Below are positions 43,297-51,125 of a DNA stretch of 52,477 nucleotides, piece by piece. The stretch is taken from contig JAHDCV010000026.1 of the NCBI GenBank assembly GCA_020629695.1, forward strand, positions 1 through 52,477, read 5' to 3'. The DNA comes from Acidimicrobiales bacterium. Its GTDB lineage: Bacteria > Actinomycetota > Acidimicrobiia > Acidimicrobiales > SZUA-35. Every line of letters begins with the position of its first letter. The stretch's first letter is position 1. A program made the translations under genes and the position numbers. The notes beneath the pieces were generated by a model that saw only the letters and a program-made list of their open reading frames with translations, ran no database searches and had not been told where the DNA came from.

Positions 43297-44838
43297 TCAC
43301 AGCACGTTCGGGTCGATCTCCGCGACTCGTCGATCGACGAACTCGCGGAGTTCGGCGTCGACCGCGGCGTCGAGGGCAGGCAGTTCGTAGTTGTCGAGCA
43401 GCTCCCGGGCCGTCTGGTTGGCCCGCGCCTCGGCATCCATGCCTCCGGCGGCGAGCCACTGTTCGTAGCCGTCGGAGTCCATCAGTTCGGGGGTGGCGAA
43501 GGCCGTCTGGAAGTTCGCGAGCGTGTGCGCGGTGCCCAGGTAGTGACCACCCGGGTCGACATCGGCCATCGAGGCGACGGCGTCGTCCAGTTCGCCGAAG
43601 CGGACACCCTCGGCGAACCGGCGGAACATCGCTGCCTGCTCCCCGTCGATGACCGCCTTCGCGTAACTCTGGCACATGGCCGACTCGAGGTAGCCGGTCG
43701 TCGAGAGCACGAAGTTCGCCCCCGCGAGCACGACCCCGAACATGTTCCTCGCCGCTTCGTAGCCCGCCTGGGCGTCCACCAGCTTCGACGACGAGCACAT
43801 GCCCGAACAGCGCCAGGGCAGTCCGTAGTACCGAGCCATCTGCCCGTGGAGCAGGTTCATGTGATCGATGTCCGGCGTGCCTGCCATCGGAGCACCCGAC
43901 TTCATCGAGACCGTCGCGAGCCACTGGCCGTAGACGGCCGGTGCACCCGCTCGCACGAGTTGCGAGAAGGCAACGCCGGCCAGCGCCTCGGCGTTGATCT
44001 GGACGATCGAGCCGATCACCGATGCCGGCGTCGAGGCCCCACCGAGCACGAACGGCGAGAACAGCATCGCCTGGTTCGATCGGCTGTAGACCTTCACCGC
44101 GTCGAGCATCGTGGCGTCCCACACGAGCGGGCTGTTGCCGTTCGCCAGGCTCGTCATCACCGTCGTGTCGGCAACGACGTCGGCCCCGAACGTGATCCGC
44201 GCCATCTCGAGAGAGTCCTCGGCGCGCTCTTTCGAGGTGACCGCCCCCATGAACGGCTTGGTCGAGTGACGGATGAGTGAGTCCGTCATCCGCAGATGAC
44301 GATGCGGCACCGCGACATCCATGGGCTCACAGACGACTCCTCCGGTCATCTGCATGGACGGCGTGAGATAGGCGAGCTTCGCGAAGTTGTCGAAGTCGTC
44401 CAGCGTCGCGGCGCGACGCTGCCCGTCGAGGTCACGCACGTAGGGCGCCCCGTACGAGGGGGTGAAGATCGACTTCGATCCACCGAGGCGCACCGAACGC
44501 TCGGGATCGCGGGCCAACATCGAGTACTCCGACGGGGCGGTCGAGATCAGGTCCATCAGAAGCGCCCGGTCGATCCGGACCCGGTGGCCGTCCACGTCCG
44601 CGCCGGCCACACGCCACATCTCCGCCGACTCGTCGTCGCGGAACTCGATGCCCGTCCTCTCCAACAGACCCATCGTCGTGTCGTGCACGACCTCGACCTG
44701 CTCCGGCATGAGCATGTCCAGGTACGGGATCCCCCGGTCGAGTTCGGGCAGGAACTCGAGGGTGAAGGCGGTGCGGCGGTCGACGCGGGCTTGGCGACCC
44801 CGGCCGGCACGGCGCCGCCCGGTCGTGGGTGCGGTCAT
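43297..44838 (-). CDS. Trimethylamine methyltransferase (MttB) family protein, non-pyrrolysine
   Basis: A 513-residue protein of the MttB family, which demethylates quaternary or tertiary amines and passes the methyl to a corrinoid protein. Family regions include FTPSYGAPYVRDLDGQRRAATLDDFDNFAKLAYLTP, GAVTSKERAEDSLEMARI, NSPLVWDATMLDAV, NQAMLFSPFVLGGASTPASV and GAPAVYGQWLATVSMKSGAPMAG. There is no in-frame UAG, so it is of the non-pyrrolysine type (like glycine betaine methyltransferase MtgB), expected to use a quaternary amine such as a betaine. Its ATG overlaps the LysR stop (ATGA). No corrinoid protein or MtrH-type methyltransferase gene is in the window. Confidence 0.88.
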   Translation of the reverse strand: MTAPTTGRRRAGRGRQARVDRRTAFTLEFLPELDRGIPYLDMLMPEQVEVVHDTTMGLLERTGIEFRDDESAEMWRVAGADVDGHRVRIDRALLMDLISTAPSEYSMLARDPERSVRLGGSKSIFTPSYGAPYVRDLDGQRRAATLDDFDNFAKLAYLTPSMQMTGGVVCEPMDVAVPHRHLRMTDSLIRHSTKPFMGAVTSKERAEDSLEMARITFGADVVADTTVMTSLANGNSPLVWDATMLDAVKVYSRSNQAMLFSPFVLGGASTPASVIGSIVQINAEALAGVAFSQLVRAGAPAVYGQWLATVSMKSGAPMAGTPDIDHMNLLHGQMARYYGLPWRCSGMCSSSKLVDAQAGYEAARNMFGVVLAGANFVLSTTGYLESAMCQSYAKAVIDGEQAAMFRRFAEGVRFGELDDAVASMADVDPGGHYLGTAHTLANFQTAFATPELMDSDGYEQWLAAGGMDAEARANQTARELLDNYELPALDAAVDAELREFVDRRVAEIDPNVL

Positions 44839-45728
44839 GCGGCCAACCTCTCTCGATGGGCCAGGAGGTGATCGCGCAGTGCGACCGCCGGCGAACTCGT
44901 GAGCGCGGGTGTCGAACGCAGGACGAACGCGACCTCGGGAAGATCGATCGGCTCACCCCATGGACGCATCGCCTCATCGACATGAGGCGTGTTCAGCACC
45001 GCCACGCCGACCCCGGCTCGGACGGCGGCACAAACACCGTGGATACTCGGGCACTCGAGCATCCGTCGGTGACGGCGGCCCGCACGGTCGAGGGCTTCGG
45101 TCAGGAAGGGCTCATAGAGACAGTCGGGGCCGAACGAGATCAGCGGCACGGGATCGAGCTCACCCAGATCCACCTCGGCGCCCTGCACGACGTGCAACCG
45201 ATCACGACGACGCACGACGTCGTCGGGTCGCAACCGATCGTCGACGTCCATCACCTGGATCAGCGCGAGGTCCACGTGCTGATCGTCCAGCCACTGCGAG
45301 ACCACGGCCGACGCGTTGACCCGGATCGAGAGTTCGACGCCGGGGTGTGTCCGCCGGAAGTGGCTCACGATCTCGGCCAGTTCGGTCGCGGCGACCTCCT
45401 CGTTCACCCCCAGTCGAACGACGCCGGTCACCTCCGGTCGCCGGCGGAGACGATCGACGGCGTCGTCATGCGCCCGGATCATCACCTCGGCGTACTCCAG
45501 TAGCTCCCGCCCATCGGCGGTCGTGACGACCTCGGCCCCGTCGCGAAGCAGCACGCTGGCGCCGATCCGCTCCTCGAGTCGACGGATCTTGTGGCTGACC
45601 GCGGACTGGGTCAACCCGAGTTCGTCCCCGGCTTCGGTGAAGCTGCCACTGTGAGCAACGGAACGCAGGACACGAAGCGACTCGACATCCAACCGCATTC
45701 CGGTTCCACGCAGTGCACGATCGGGCAT
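44835..45728 (-). CDS. LysR family transcriptional regulator, first gene of the MttB operon
   Basis: A LysR protein of about 297 residues: helix-turn-helix LDVESLRVLRSVAHSGSFTEAGDELGLTQSAVSHKIRRLEERIG, then the effector domain GVVRLGVNEEVAATELAEIVSHFRRTHPGVELSI. It is a paralogue of the LysR at 13242-14177. The start is uncertain: ATG 45728, 45740 or 45698 (MRLDVESL); I use 45728. It lies in front of mttB in the same direction with a four-base overlap, unusual since LysR genes are mostly divergent from their targets; the divergent SDR genes may also be regulated by it. Its role as regulator of this catabolic operon is inferred from position. Confidence 0.88.
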   Translation of the reverse strand: MPDRALRGTGMRLDVESLRVLRSVAHSGSFTEAGDELGLTQSAVSHKIRRLEERIGASVLLRDGAEVVTTADGRELLEYAEVMIRAHDDAVDRLRRRPEVTGVVRLGVNEEVAATELAEIVSHFRRTHPGVELSIRVNASAVVSQWLDDQHVDLALIQVMDVDDRLRPDDVVRRRDRLHVVQGAEVDLGELDPVPLISFGPDCLYEPFLTEALDRAGRRHRRMLECPSIHGVCAAVRAGVGVAVLNTPHVDEAMRPWGEPIDLPEVAFVLRSTPALTSSPAVALRDHLLAHRERLAA

Positions 45729-45765
45729 GGCCGCCGACATTACACAGCGTCGCGCTGGATTACAT

Positions 45766-45794
45766 CGTGTCATGCCGACAAGCCATCGCATGAC
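45766..45794. promoter_or_regulatory. Candidate LysR operator between the MttB operon and the SDR genes
   Basis: An inverted repeat GTCATG-N14-CATGAC at 45769-45794 overlaps the octamer CGTGTCAT (45766-45773), which also precedes the paralogous LysR near 14.2 kb. A second dyad, CAGCG-TCG-CGCTG at 45745-45757, and two ATTACA direct repeats (45739, 45759) are next to it. The 100-base divergent gap would hold both promoters. Support is symmetry and the shared octamer. Confidence 0.55.
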
Positions 45795-45839
45795 GGGAGC
45801 GGTCGGACCCTGGCCTCTGCGTGTGCTAGACGACCTGGC

Positions 45840-46601
45840 ATGCAGACCTCTCAGCCGCCGGTCGCGATCGTCACGGGGGCGACCTCGGGCATCGGGAGAG
45901 CGACCGCACTCGCGCTCGCCGCGGACGGACACGACATCGTGGTCCACGGACGCCGCAGCGCAGTCGCCGCTGCGGTCGCCGATCTCGTCCGTGCCGACGG
46001 GCGATCCGCTGCGGTGGTGCTCGGAGATGTCGCCGACCCGGCCGTCGCCGATGAACTCGTCCACGCTGCAGCAGGGCTCGGCACGCTCCGGACCGTGGTG
46101 AACGCCGCGGGTGTCATCGTGCGAGCCGACGCCGAGCACACCAGCGATGCGGACTGGCGACGGGTCATGGCGACGAACGTCGACGGCACGTTCTTCGTGA
46201 GCCGTGCCGCCATCCCGGCGCTCCGCATCGCCGGCGGGTCGATCGTGAACGTCGCTTCCAACGTCGGTCTCGTCGGCTCCCCCGGGCTCGCGGCCTACTG
46301 CGCGTCCAAAGGTGCCGTCGTGACCCTGACGAAGGCGATGGCGCTCGACCACGCGGCCGAGGGCATTCGCATCAACTGTGTCTGTCCCGGCGCGGTCGAC
46401 ACCGACATGCTGCGATCGGGTCGGGAACGTGATCCGCTCAGTGACGAGGAGATCTTCGAGATGAACCTCGCGGGGATCCCGCAGGGTCGGGTGCCGGCAC
46501 CGGTCGAGATCGCCTCGACGATCCGGTTCCTCGCCAGCGATGCAGCGGCGCACGTCGTGGGTGTTGCACTCGCCGTCGACGGTGGATTCCTCGCCCGATG
46601 A
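45840..46601 (+). CDS. Short-chain dehydrogenase/reductase (SDR), first of a coupled pair
   Basis: A 253-residue SDR enzyme with the NAD(P)-binding TGATSGIG at the N-terminus, the NAAG motif (TVVNAAGVIV), and the catalytic Ser in NVASNVGLVG followed by YCASKG. The C-terminal INCVCPGAVDTDM region matches this family. It starts at ATG 45840. The stop overlaps the next gene's start (ATGA), so the two SDRs are made together. It is divergent from the LysR-MttB operon and may oxidise an alcohol or keto intermediate of the same pathway, although the substrate cannot be read from sequence. Confidence 0.9.
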   Translation: MQTSQPPVAIVTGATSGIGRATALALAADGHDIVVHGRRSAVAAAVADLVRADGRSAAVVLGDVADPAVADELVHAAAGLGTLRTVVNAAGVIVRADAEHTSDADWRRVMATNVDGTFFVSRAAIPALRIAGGSIVNVASNVGLVGSPGLAAYCASKGAVVTLTKAMALDHAAEGIRINCVCPGAVDTDMLRSGRERDPLSDEEIFEMNLAGIPQGRVPAPVEIASTIRFLASDAAAHVVGVALAVDGGFLAR

Positions 46602-47380
46602 ACGAAGCTGCCGCACCAGCAGCCGGCGACCTCGCCGGTCGGGTCGCGCTCGTCACGGGCGGGCGCCAGGGCATCGGCGCCGGGATCGCCCGACGCCTCG
46701 CTCATGCCGGTGCCGTCGTTGTCATCGGCGATCTGCGCGCCCCGGACGCATCCGACAGCGTCGGTCGGTGGGTCGGTCTCGACGTCACCGACCCCGACTC
46801 CGTCGGTGACGCCATGGCATCCATCGAGGAGGTCGAGGGCCGCCTCGACATCGTGGTCAACAACGCGGGGATCATGTTCGAACAGGACTTCGAGACCCAT
46901 CCGCTCGAGTCGTGGTCGGCCATGGTCGCCGTCAATCTGACGGGGCCGTTTCTCGTCAGCCGGGCCGCCACACCGCTGCTGAAGCGTCGAGGTGGCTCCA
47001 TCGTGAACATCGGATCGATCGAGGGGTTCAGCGCGAACCCGAACCACGTCGCCTACGGGGCGACGAAAGGCGGGGTCCACGGCATGACCAATGCGCTCGC
47101 CGTCGACCTCGGTCCGTACGGCATCCGGTGCAACGCCGTGGCTCCGGGCTGGATCGACACCGAGCTGAATGCCGCCTACGTCGACGCACACCCGGACCGC
47201 GACGAGGTCGTCCGTCAGCTCGCCCGACTCCACCCGGTCGGCCACATCGGCGCACCCGAGGACATCGGCGATGTCGTCGTGTGGTTGGCCTCCGACCGGT
47301 CGGGATTCGTGACGGGCCAGGTGATCACCGTCGACGGCGGACGTCTGTCTCGGCCGCCGTTGCCACCGATCATGGGCTGA
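46598..47380 (+). CDS. Short-chain dehydrogenase/reductase (SDR), second of a coupled pair
   Basis: A 260-residue SDR with TGGRQGIG near residue 21, VVNNAGIMF, the catalytic Ser in NIGSIEGFS and Tyr-Lys in YGATKGG. It shares the start-stop overlap with the first SDR gene (four bases) but differs from it throughout, so it is not a simple duplicate. The tail (VDGGRLSRPPLPP) is normal for the family. Its 3' end overlaps the convergent methyltransferase gene by 11 bases. Together with the first SDR it forms a two-enzyme unit, perhaps acting sequentially or as a heteromer. Confidence 0.9.
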   Translation: MNEAAAPAAGDLAGRVALVTGGRQGIGAGIARRLAHAGAVVVIGDLRAPDASDSVGRWVGLDVTDPDSVGDAMASIEEVEGRLDIVVNNAGIMFEQDFETHPLESWSAMVAVNLTGPFLVSRAATPLLKRRGGSIVNIGSIEGFSANPNHVAYGATKGGVHGMTNALAVDLGPYGIRCNAVAPGWIDTELNAAYVDAHPDRDEVVRQLARLHPVGHIGAPEDIGDVVVWLASDRSGFVTGQVITVDGGRLSRPPLPPIMG

Positions 47381-48260
47381 CGCCGCCCTCGCCCGTCACG
47401 ACGTGGGCCGCCGCCCACCAGAATTCGTCGTACACGAGCTCGGAGCGAACCCCCGTGTACCCCGCTGCCAGCAGGTCCTGCTCCCACGAGGCGATGGGTT
47501 GTTCGTGCGTGTGTCGGACCGCGCCGGGCAGGAACTGCCCGATCAATACGGGCATGAGGAAGCCCTCGATCACGACCGGATCGGGGTGTTGCCTGATCCC
47601 GAGGCGGTACGCCGCTGCGCAGTACGCAGCGTGTGCATGCGAACGATCGTCCATCTGCGGCACGTCGAACTCCACGATGGCGAGCCGTCCGACTCGCTCG
47701 TTCAACGCCCGGAGAACCTCCCGTCGCGTCGCGGGATCGAGATTGTGAAGGGCGAAGGTCGAGGTCGCGAACGCCCAGACCGCACCCGGCACCGATCCAC
47801 CGACGATCTCCTGCACCGGGTCCGACCAGGAACGTCCGAGCGACGCTCCGGTCGAGCGGACCGCCTGCTCCGCATCGCCGAGCAGGGCCGACGACGGCTC
47901 GATGAGATCGACGATGTCGCCGGGGCCGACGATCTCCCCGGTCACCCGACCGTCACCGCACCCGATGTCGACCACGGCACTCGATCCCGCGGGGCGGAGG
48001 GAGCGGAGCATCCGGTTGGTGGCCCGATAGAGCGCCGGGTTCCGACCCGACTCGATGAAGCGCCGGAACGCATCGGGATCGACATAGACCTCCATCGCCG
48101 AGCCCGCCCGTTGACGCATCAGCGCCGCCCACAGCGCTCGCTCCAACGGCGCTGGCTCGCCGGCCAGCACAGCGATCGCCTTCACCGGCTCACCGGCGGC
48201 GAGGTCGAGCAAGGCTCGAACCACCGGATCGTCGGTCTCGGACACATCACTCGGACCCAC
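47370..48260 (-). CDS. Class I SAM-dependent methyltransferase
   Basis: A 296-residue protein with the SAM motif AVVDIGCGDGRVTGEI, a strand end DLIEPSSALL, and a later FATSTFALHNLDPATRREVLRALNERV, typical of class I methyltransferases. The N-terminal 75 residues are helical and carry no recognisable domain. The start may be GTG 48260 or GTG 48245 (VSETDD). It is divergent from the MFS-cyclic-nucleotide gene, with an inverted repeat between them. Substrate unknown. The C-terminal WEQDLLAAGYTGVRSELVYDEFWWAAAHV resembles small-molecule methyltransferases. Confidence 0.8.
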   Translation of the reverse strand: MGPSDVSETDDPVVRALLDLAAGEPVKAIAVLAGEPAPLERALWAALMRQRAGSAMEVYVDPDAFRRFIESGRNPALYRATNRMLRSLRPAGSSAVVDIGCGDGRVTGEIVGPGDIVDLIEPSSALLGDAEQAVRSTGASLGRSWSDPVQEIVGGSVPGAVWAFATSTFALHNLDPATRREVLRALNERVGRLAIVEFDVPQMDDRSHAHAAYCAAAYRLGIRQHPDPVVIEGFLMPVLIGQFLPGAVRHTHEQPIASWEQDLLAAGYTGVRSELVYDEFWWAAAHVVTGEGGVSP

Positions 48261-48283
48261 CCGGTCACCCTACCGACGGCGGT

Positions 48284-48308
48284 CCTGCCGGTGGCCGGAA
48301 CCGGCAGG
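48284..48308. promoter_or_regulatory. Inverted repeats in the divergent promoter before the MFS fusion gene
   Basis: A perfect 9-bp inverted repeat with a 7-base spacer, CCTGCCGGT-N7-ACCGGCAGG, lies midway in the 94-base divergent region. A second dyad, ACGTT-N7-AACGT, is at 48313-48329, 25 bases before the MFS-CNB start. Two such dyads close together in a promoter look like regulator binding sites. No regulator gene lies adjacent, so the binding factor is unknown. Confidence 0.5.
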
Positions 48309-48354
48309 TGGCACGTTTCGGACGAACGTTCAGTGCATTGACTACATTGCCGCC

Positions 48355-49971
48355 GTGCACCGCCGAGCAGCCACGAATCGCCAGCTCGTGGCGCTCATCG
48401 TGAGCTACTTCCTGGCGCTGATGGCGGACAAGGCGGCCTACATCGGGTATCTCGTGTACGCCTACGACCAGGGCGGGTCCGGCGCGACGGCGCTCACCAG
48501 CATCATCACCATCACCCCACTGTTCGTGCTCGGCCCGATCGTCACGCGGGCCCTCGCGAAAGAGCGACCGAATCAGATGCGAGGGTGGTGGCACATGGCC
48601 CAGGCGATCGCCCTGGGCGCCGCCGCGTACGCTGCGGCCTCCGAGTCACACCTCGCAGTCGTGATCGCCGCGTCCACCGTCGCCGTCGGCGCCTCGGCGA
48701 TCATGCTGCCGGGCGTCGCCATGCTGTCGCCGGCGGTCTGTCGCACCGCCGACGAACTCGTTGCAGCCAATCTCTGGATCTCCTACGTGAACAGCATCGG
48801 CGCACTCGCCGCACCGTTCGGCGCCGCCATCCTCCTCGCCACCGGCGGTTCGCCGGCAGTGTTGTTCGGAACGGCGGCCGCCGCGGGGCTGAGCGCGATC
48901 ATCACCCTCGGCATGACGCCCCTCACGCTGCCGTCCGCTCCCGTCGAGGTCGCAGCGCGACGGGCCGGTCTCACGACGGTGCGCGAGCTGCCCGGGGGAA
49001 CGGCGATCCTGCTCGCCGGCGCCACCCACTACGCGCTGCTCACGATGGTCGGCATCGTGGCGGTCGTGCTCGCCCGCAGCACCCTCCAGCTCGGTGAGAG
49101 CGGCCCGGGCATGCTCAACCTGGCCTACGGCGTGGGGGCGTTCGCCTCATCACTCCTCGTCGGTCGAGCGCTCCGACGACGTGCGCTCACGCCGGTGGTG
49201 GTCGCCTCCGTCGCAGCCAGCGGTCTCGCCTACGTGGCCGTCGCCGCCGTGCCGGAGCTGGCGGTCGCGCTCGTCGGCTACGTCGTGTTGGGCATCGGGC
49301 GGGTCACCGCCGAGTCCACGACCAGGGTCATGCTGCAGCGCATCTCGACGCCGGCGGCGATGGCGGGAGCCTTCGCCGTGCTCCAGGCGGCACTCGGACT
49401 GGGCGGCATCGTGGGCTCCGGACTCGTGCAGCTCCTGCTGTCGATCGCCACCGAGCGGGTCGCGTTGACGGCTCTGGGTGTGCTGCTGCTCGTCCTCGCC
49501 GTCGCACTCTGGACCATGTTGCGCCGAGCGGACGCCGCCGGAGAACTGCCGCTCGTCGAGATGACGCTCCTCCGACGGATCCCGCTGCTGTCGTCGATGC
49601 CGGACGCCGAGCTCGAGGTCCTCGCTCGACACGGGCAGCACGTCGACGTGGAGGCGGGCGACGTGGTGATCGCCGAGGGCGAGGCGGGCGACACGTTCTA
49701 CGCCATCGTCGACGGCGCGCTCGACGTGTCCATCGACGATGCGCCGATCCGTTGTCTGCGACGCGGCCAGGGCTTCGGTGAGGTCGCGCTGCTCGCCAAC
49801 GTGAATCGGACGGCCACGATCACGGCGCAGCGCCCGTCGACCCTGCTCGCCATCGGTCGCAGCGAGTTCCTCGCCGCGCTGACCGGCAGTCCGTTCGCCG
49901 AACGAGCCGCGTGGTCCGGGATGGCGGAGCTGCACTTCGCCGAGGGCACGCGTCCGGACGAACACAACTGA
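48355..49971 (+). CDS. MFS transporter fused to a C-terminal cyclic-nucleotide-binding domain
   Basis: A 538-residue protein. Residues about 1-395 form the transporter, with about 12 hydrophobic segments (LVALIVSYFLALMADKAAYIGYLVYAY to LGVLLLVLAVALWTML). Residues about 400-510 are a cNMP-binding domain: RRIPLLSSMPDAELEVLARHG, VEAGDVVIAEGEAGDTFYAIVDGALDVSI, and the phosphate-binding cassette GFGEVALLANVNRTATITA, where Glu and Arg that contact cyclic phosphate are present. This suggests transport controlled by cAMP or cGMP binding on the cytosolic side. GTG 48355 is the start. The transported substrate is not recognisable. The two-domain arrangement is intact with no frameshift at the joint. 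Confidence 0.88.
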   Translation: MHRRAATNRQLVALIVSYFLALMADKAAYIGYLVYAYDQGGSGATALTSIITITPLFVLGPIVTRALAKERPNQMRGWWHMAQAIALGAAAYAAASESHLAVVIAASTVAVGASAIMLPGVAMLSPAVCRTADELVAANLWISYVNSIGALAAPFGAAILLATGGSPAVLFGTAAAAGLSAIITLGMTPLTLPSAPVEVAARRAGLTTVRELPGGTAILLAGATHYALLTMVGIVAVVLARSTLQLGESGPGMLNLAYGVGAFASSLLVGRALRRRALTPVVVASVAASGLAYVAVAAVPELAVALVGYVVLGIGRVTAESTTRVMLQRISTPAAMAGAFAVLQAALGLGGIVGSGLVQLLLSIATERVALTALGVLLLVLAVALWTMLRRADAAGELPLVEMTLLRRIPLLSSMPDAELEVLARHGQHVDVEAGDVVIAEGEAGDTFYAIVDGALDVSIDDAPIRCLRRGQGFGEVALLANVNRTATITAQRPSTLLAIGRSEFLAALTGSPFAERAAWSGMAELHFAEGTRPDEHN

Positions 49972-50020
49972 CGGTGCGGCGCAACACGGAGCCGGGTTCG
50001 GCACGACCGTGCGGGCAGCG

Positions 50021-50683
50021 TCAGCCGAGCCCCTCGAGGAATCGTGCCACCTCGGCCTCGGGGAGTTCGCCGCGATAGTCGAAGCGGTCGCGGCATCGCT
50101 CGACGATGGCCTCGTCGATCTCGTGATGAGCGTCGTAGCCGCCGAGCGCCGACTCGTCGCCTCGACGTTCGCTCACGAAGGCGACTTCGACGCCCACCGG
50201 TCGACCGGTACACCGGTCCCCGATCTCGTGGGCGATCTCCATCAGGTCCCGATCTCGTGACACGACGATCACGACGTCGCACTCGTCGGTGAGCGCCGCT
50301 CCGACCGCGTCGAGGGCGAGCGCCACGTCGATGCCCTTCTCCCGAGCGCCGCGATGTTTCCTGACCGACGCCGTCGCCCGGTCCGGTGCGTCATCCCACC
50401 ACGGCTTGCCGAGGTCACGATCCTGGACCCGCCACTCCCAGTGGTACCGCAGCGTTCGCTCGGTCACGACGACCCCCGTGCGTCGCATCAGGGCGTGGCG
50501 TCGACTCACGAGAGCGTGCATGTCCCCGTTCTCCTCGGGGTCGTGCACGCCGGAGTAGTAGCGAACGCCGACAAGAGAACGACCACCGGCGAGCTCGCGA
50601 CCGAGAAGGATCGGGTGGAGCCGCGCTCGGAAGCGGCGGTTGACACCCTTGAAGAGGTTCTGTCCGTCGATGAAGACGATCAC
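50021..50683 (-). CDS. NYN domain (PIN-like) nuclease
   Basis: A 220-residue protein starting VIVFIDGQNLFKGVNRRF, where the first acidic residue (Asp6) of the PIN/NYN active site lies. Further acidic clusters are in KGIDVALALDAVGAALTDECDVVIVVSRDRDL (SxDxD). These acids bind a metal and cut RNA; NYN proteins occur in RNA turnover and in defence or toxin systems. The start is GTG 50683, giving the family N-terminus; upstream residues in the same frame do not match. It lies 35 bases downstream of a 98-residue gene on the same strand and may be co-transcribed with it. Confidence 0.82.
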   Translation of the reverse strand: MIVFIDGQNLFKGVNRRFRARLHPILLGRELAGGRSLVGVRYYSGVHDPEENGDMHALVSRRHALMRRTGVVVTERTLRYHWEWRVQDRDLGKPWWDDAPDRATASVRKHRGAREKGIDVALALDAVGAALTDECDVVIVVSRDRDLMEIAHEIGDRCTGRPVGVEVAFVSERRGDESALGGYDAHHEIDEAIVERCRDRFDYRGELPEAEVARFLEGLG

Positions 50684-50718
50684 ACGATCGCCCGGATCTC
50701 CGGCGCAGGGATCGAGCG

Positions 50719-51015
50719 TCAGGGTGCAGGCTCCTGCCGTGACCCCTCGATGCAGCGCTCCCGGAGCGGGATCGCCTGACCGTGCCGGACCCGATCGCGC
50801 TCGCTCACGTGCAGCGACGGCGGCAGGTGACGGTCGAACGACTGGTTGTAGGTGTCCATGTTGTCCGCCAGACGCTGCCACGCGGAGGAGCTGACCCATC
50901 CGAGCGGGCCCACGATGTCCCTCGTCGCACGCGCCACATGGCTTCCCCCGGTCCGGCTGGCGCGACGCTCCTCGCCCCAGACCCGCAGGACTCGCTTCCA
51001 ACGACCCGTCGACAT
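50719..51015 (-). CDS. Small hypothetical protein upstream of the NYN nuclease
   Basis: A 98-residue, Arg-rich protein (MSTGRWKRVLRVWGEERRASRTGG...). I see no known domain. The middle (TRDIVGPLGWVSSSAWQRLADNMDTYNQSFDRHLPPSLH) is more structured-looking than the charged ends. It sits in front of the NYN nuclease gene with a 36-base gap and could be its partner, for example an inhibitor, but sequence gives no evidence of antitoxin type. ATG 51015 is likely leaderless or weakly translated, as no Shine-Dalgarno is visible. The 110-base gap to the next gene holds both divergent starts. Confidence 0.55.
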   Translation of the reverse strand: MSTGRWKRVLRVWGEERRASRTGGSHVARATRDIVGPLGWVSSSAWQRLADNMDTYNQSFDRHLPPSLHVSERDRVRHGQAIPLRERCIEGSRQEPAP

Positions 51016-51125
51016 GGCCGAACACTAGGCCATTCGATCCGATTCGGCCGATCGGGCCCGCTCCATGGGTCGAATGGGTCGGACAACCCGTCAAGCGCCG
51101 TGGCGTTCACGCCGATGATGCGGAC

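Noticed and set aside
43297-44838. Pyrrolysine-type MttB
   Set aside because: The frame has no internal UAG; it is the non-pyrrolysine homologue.
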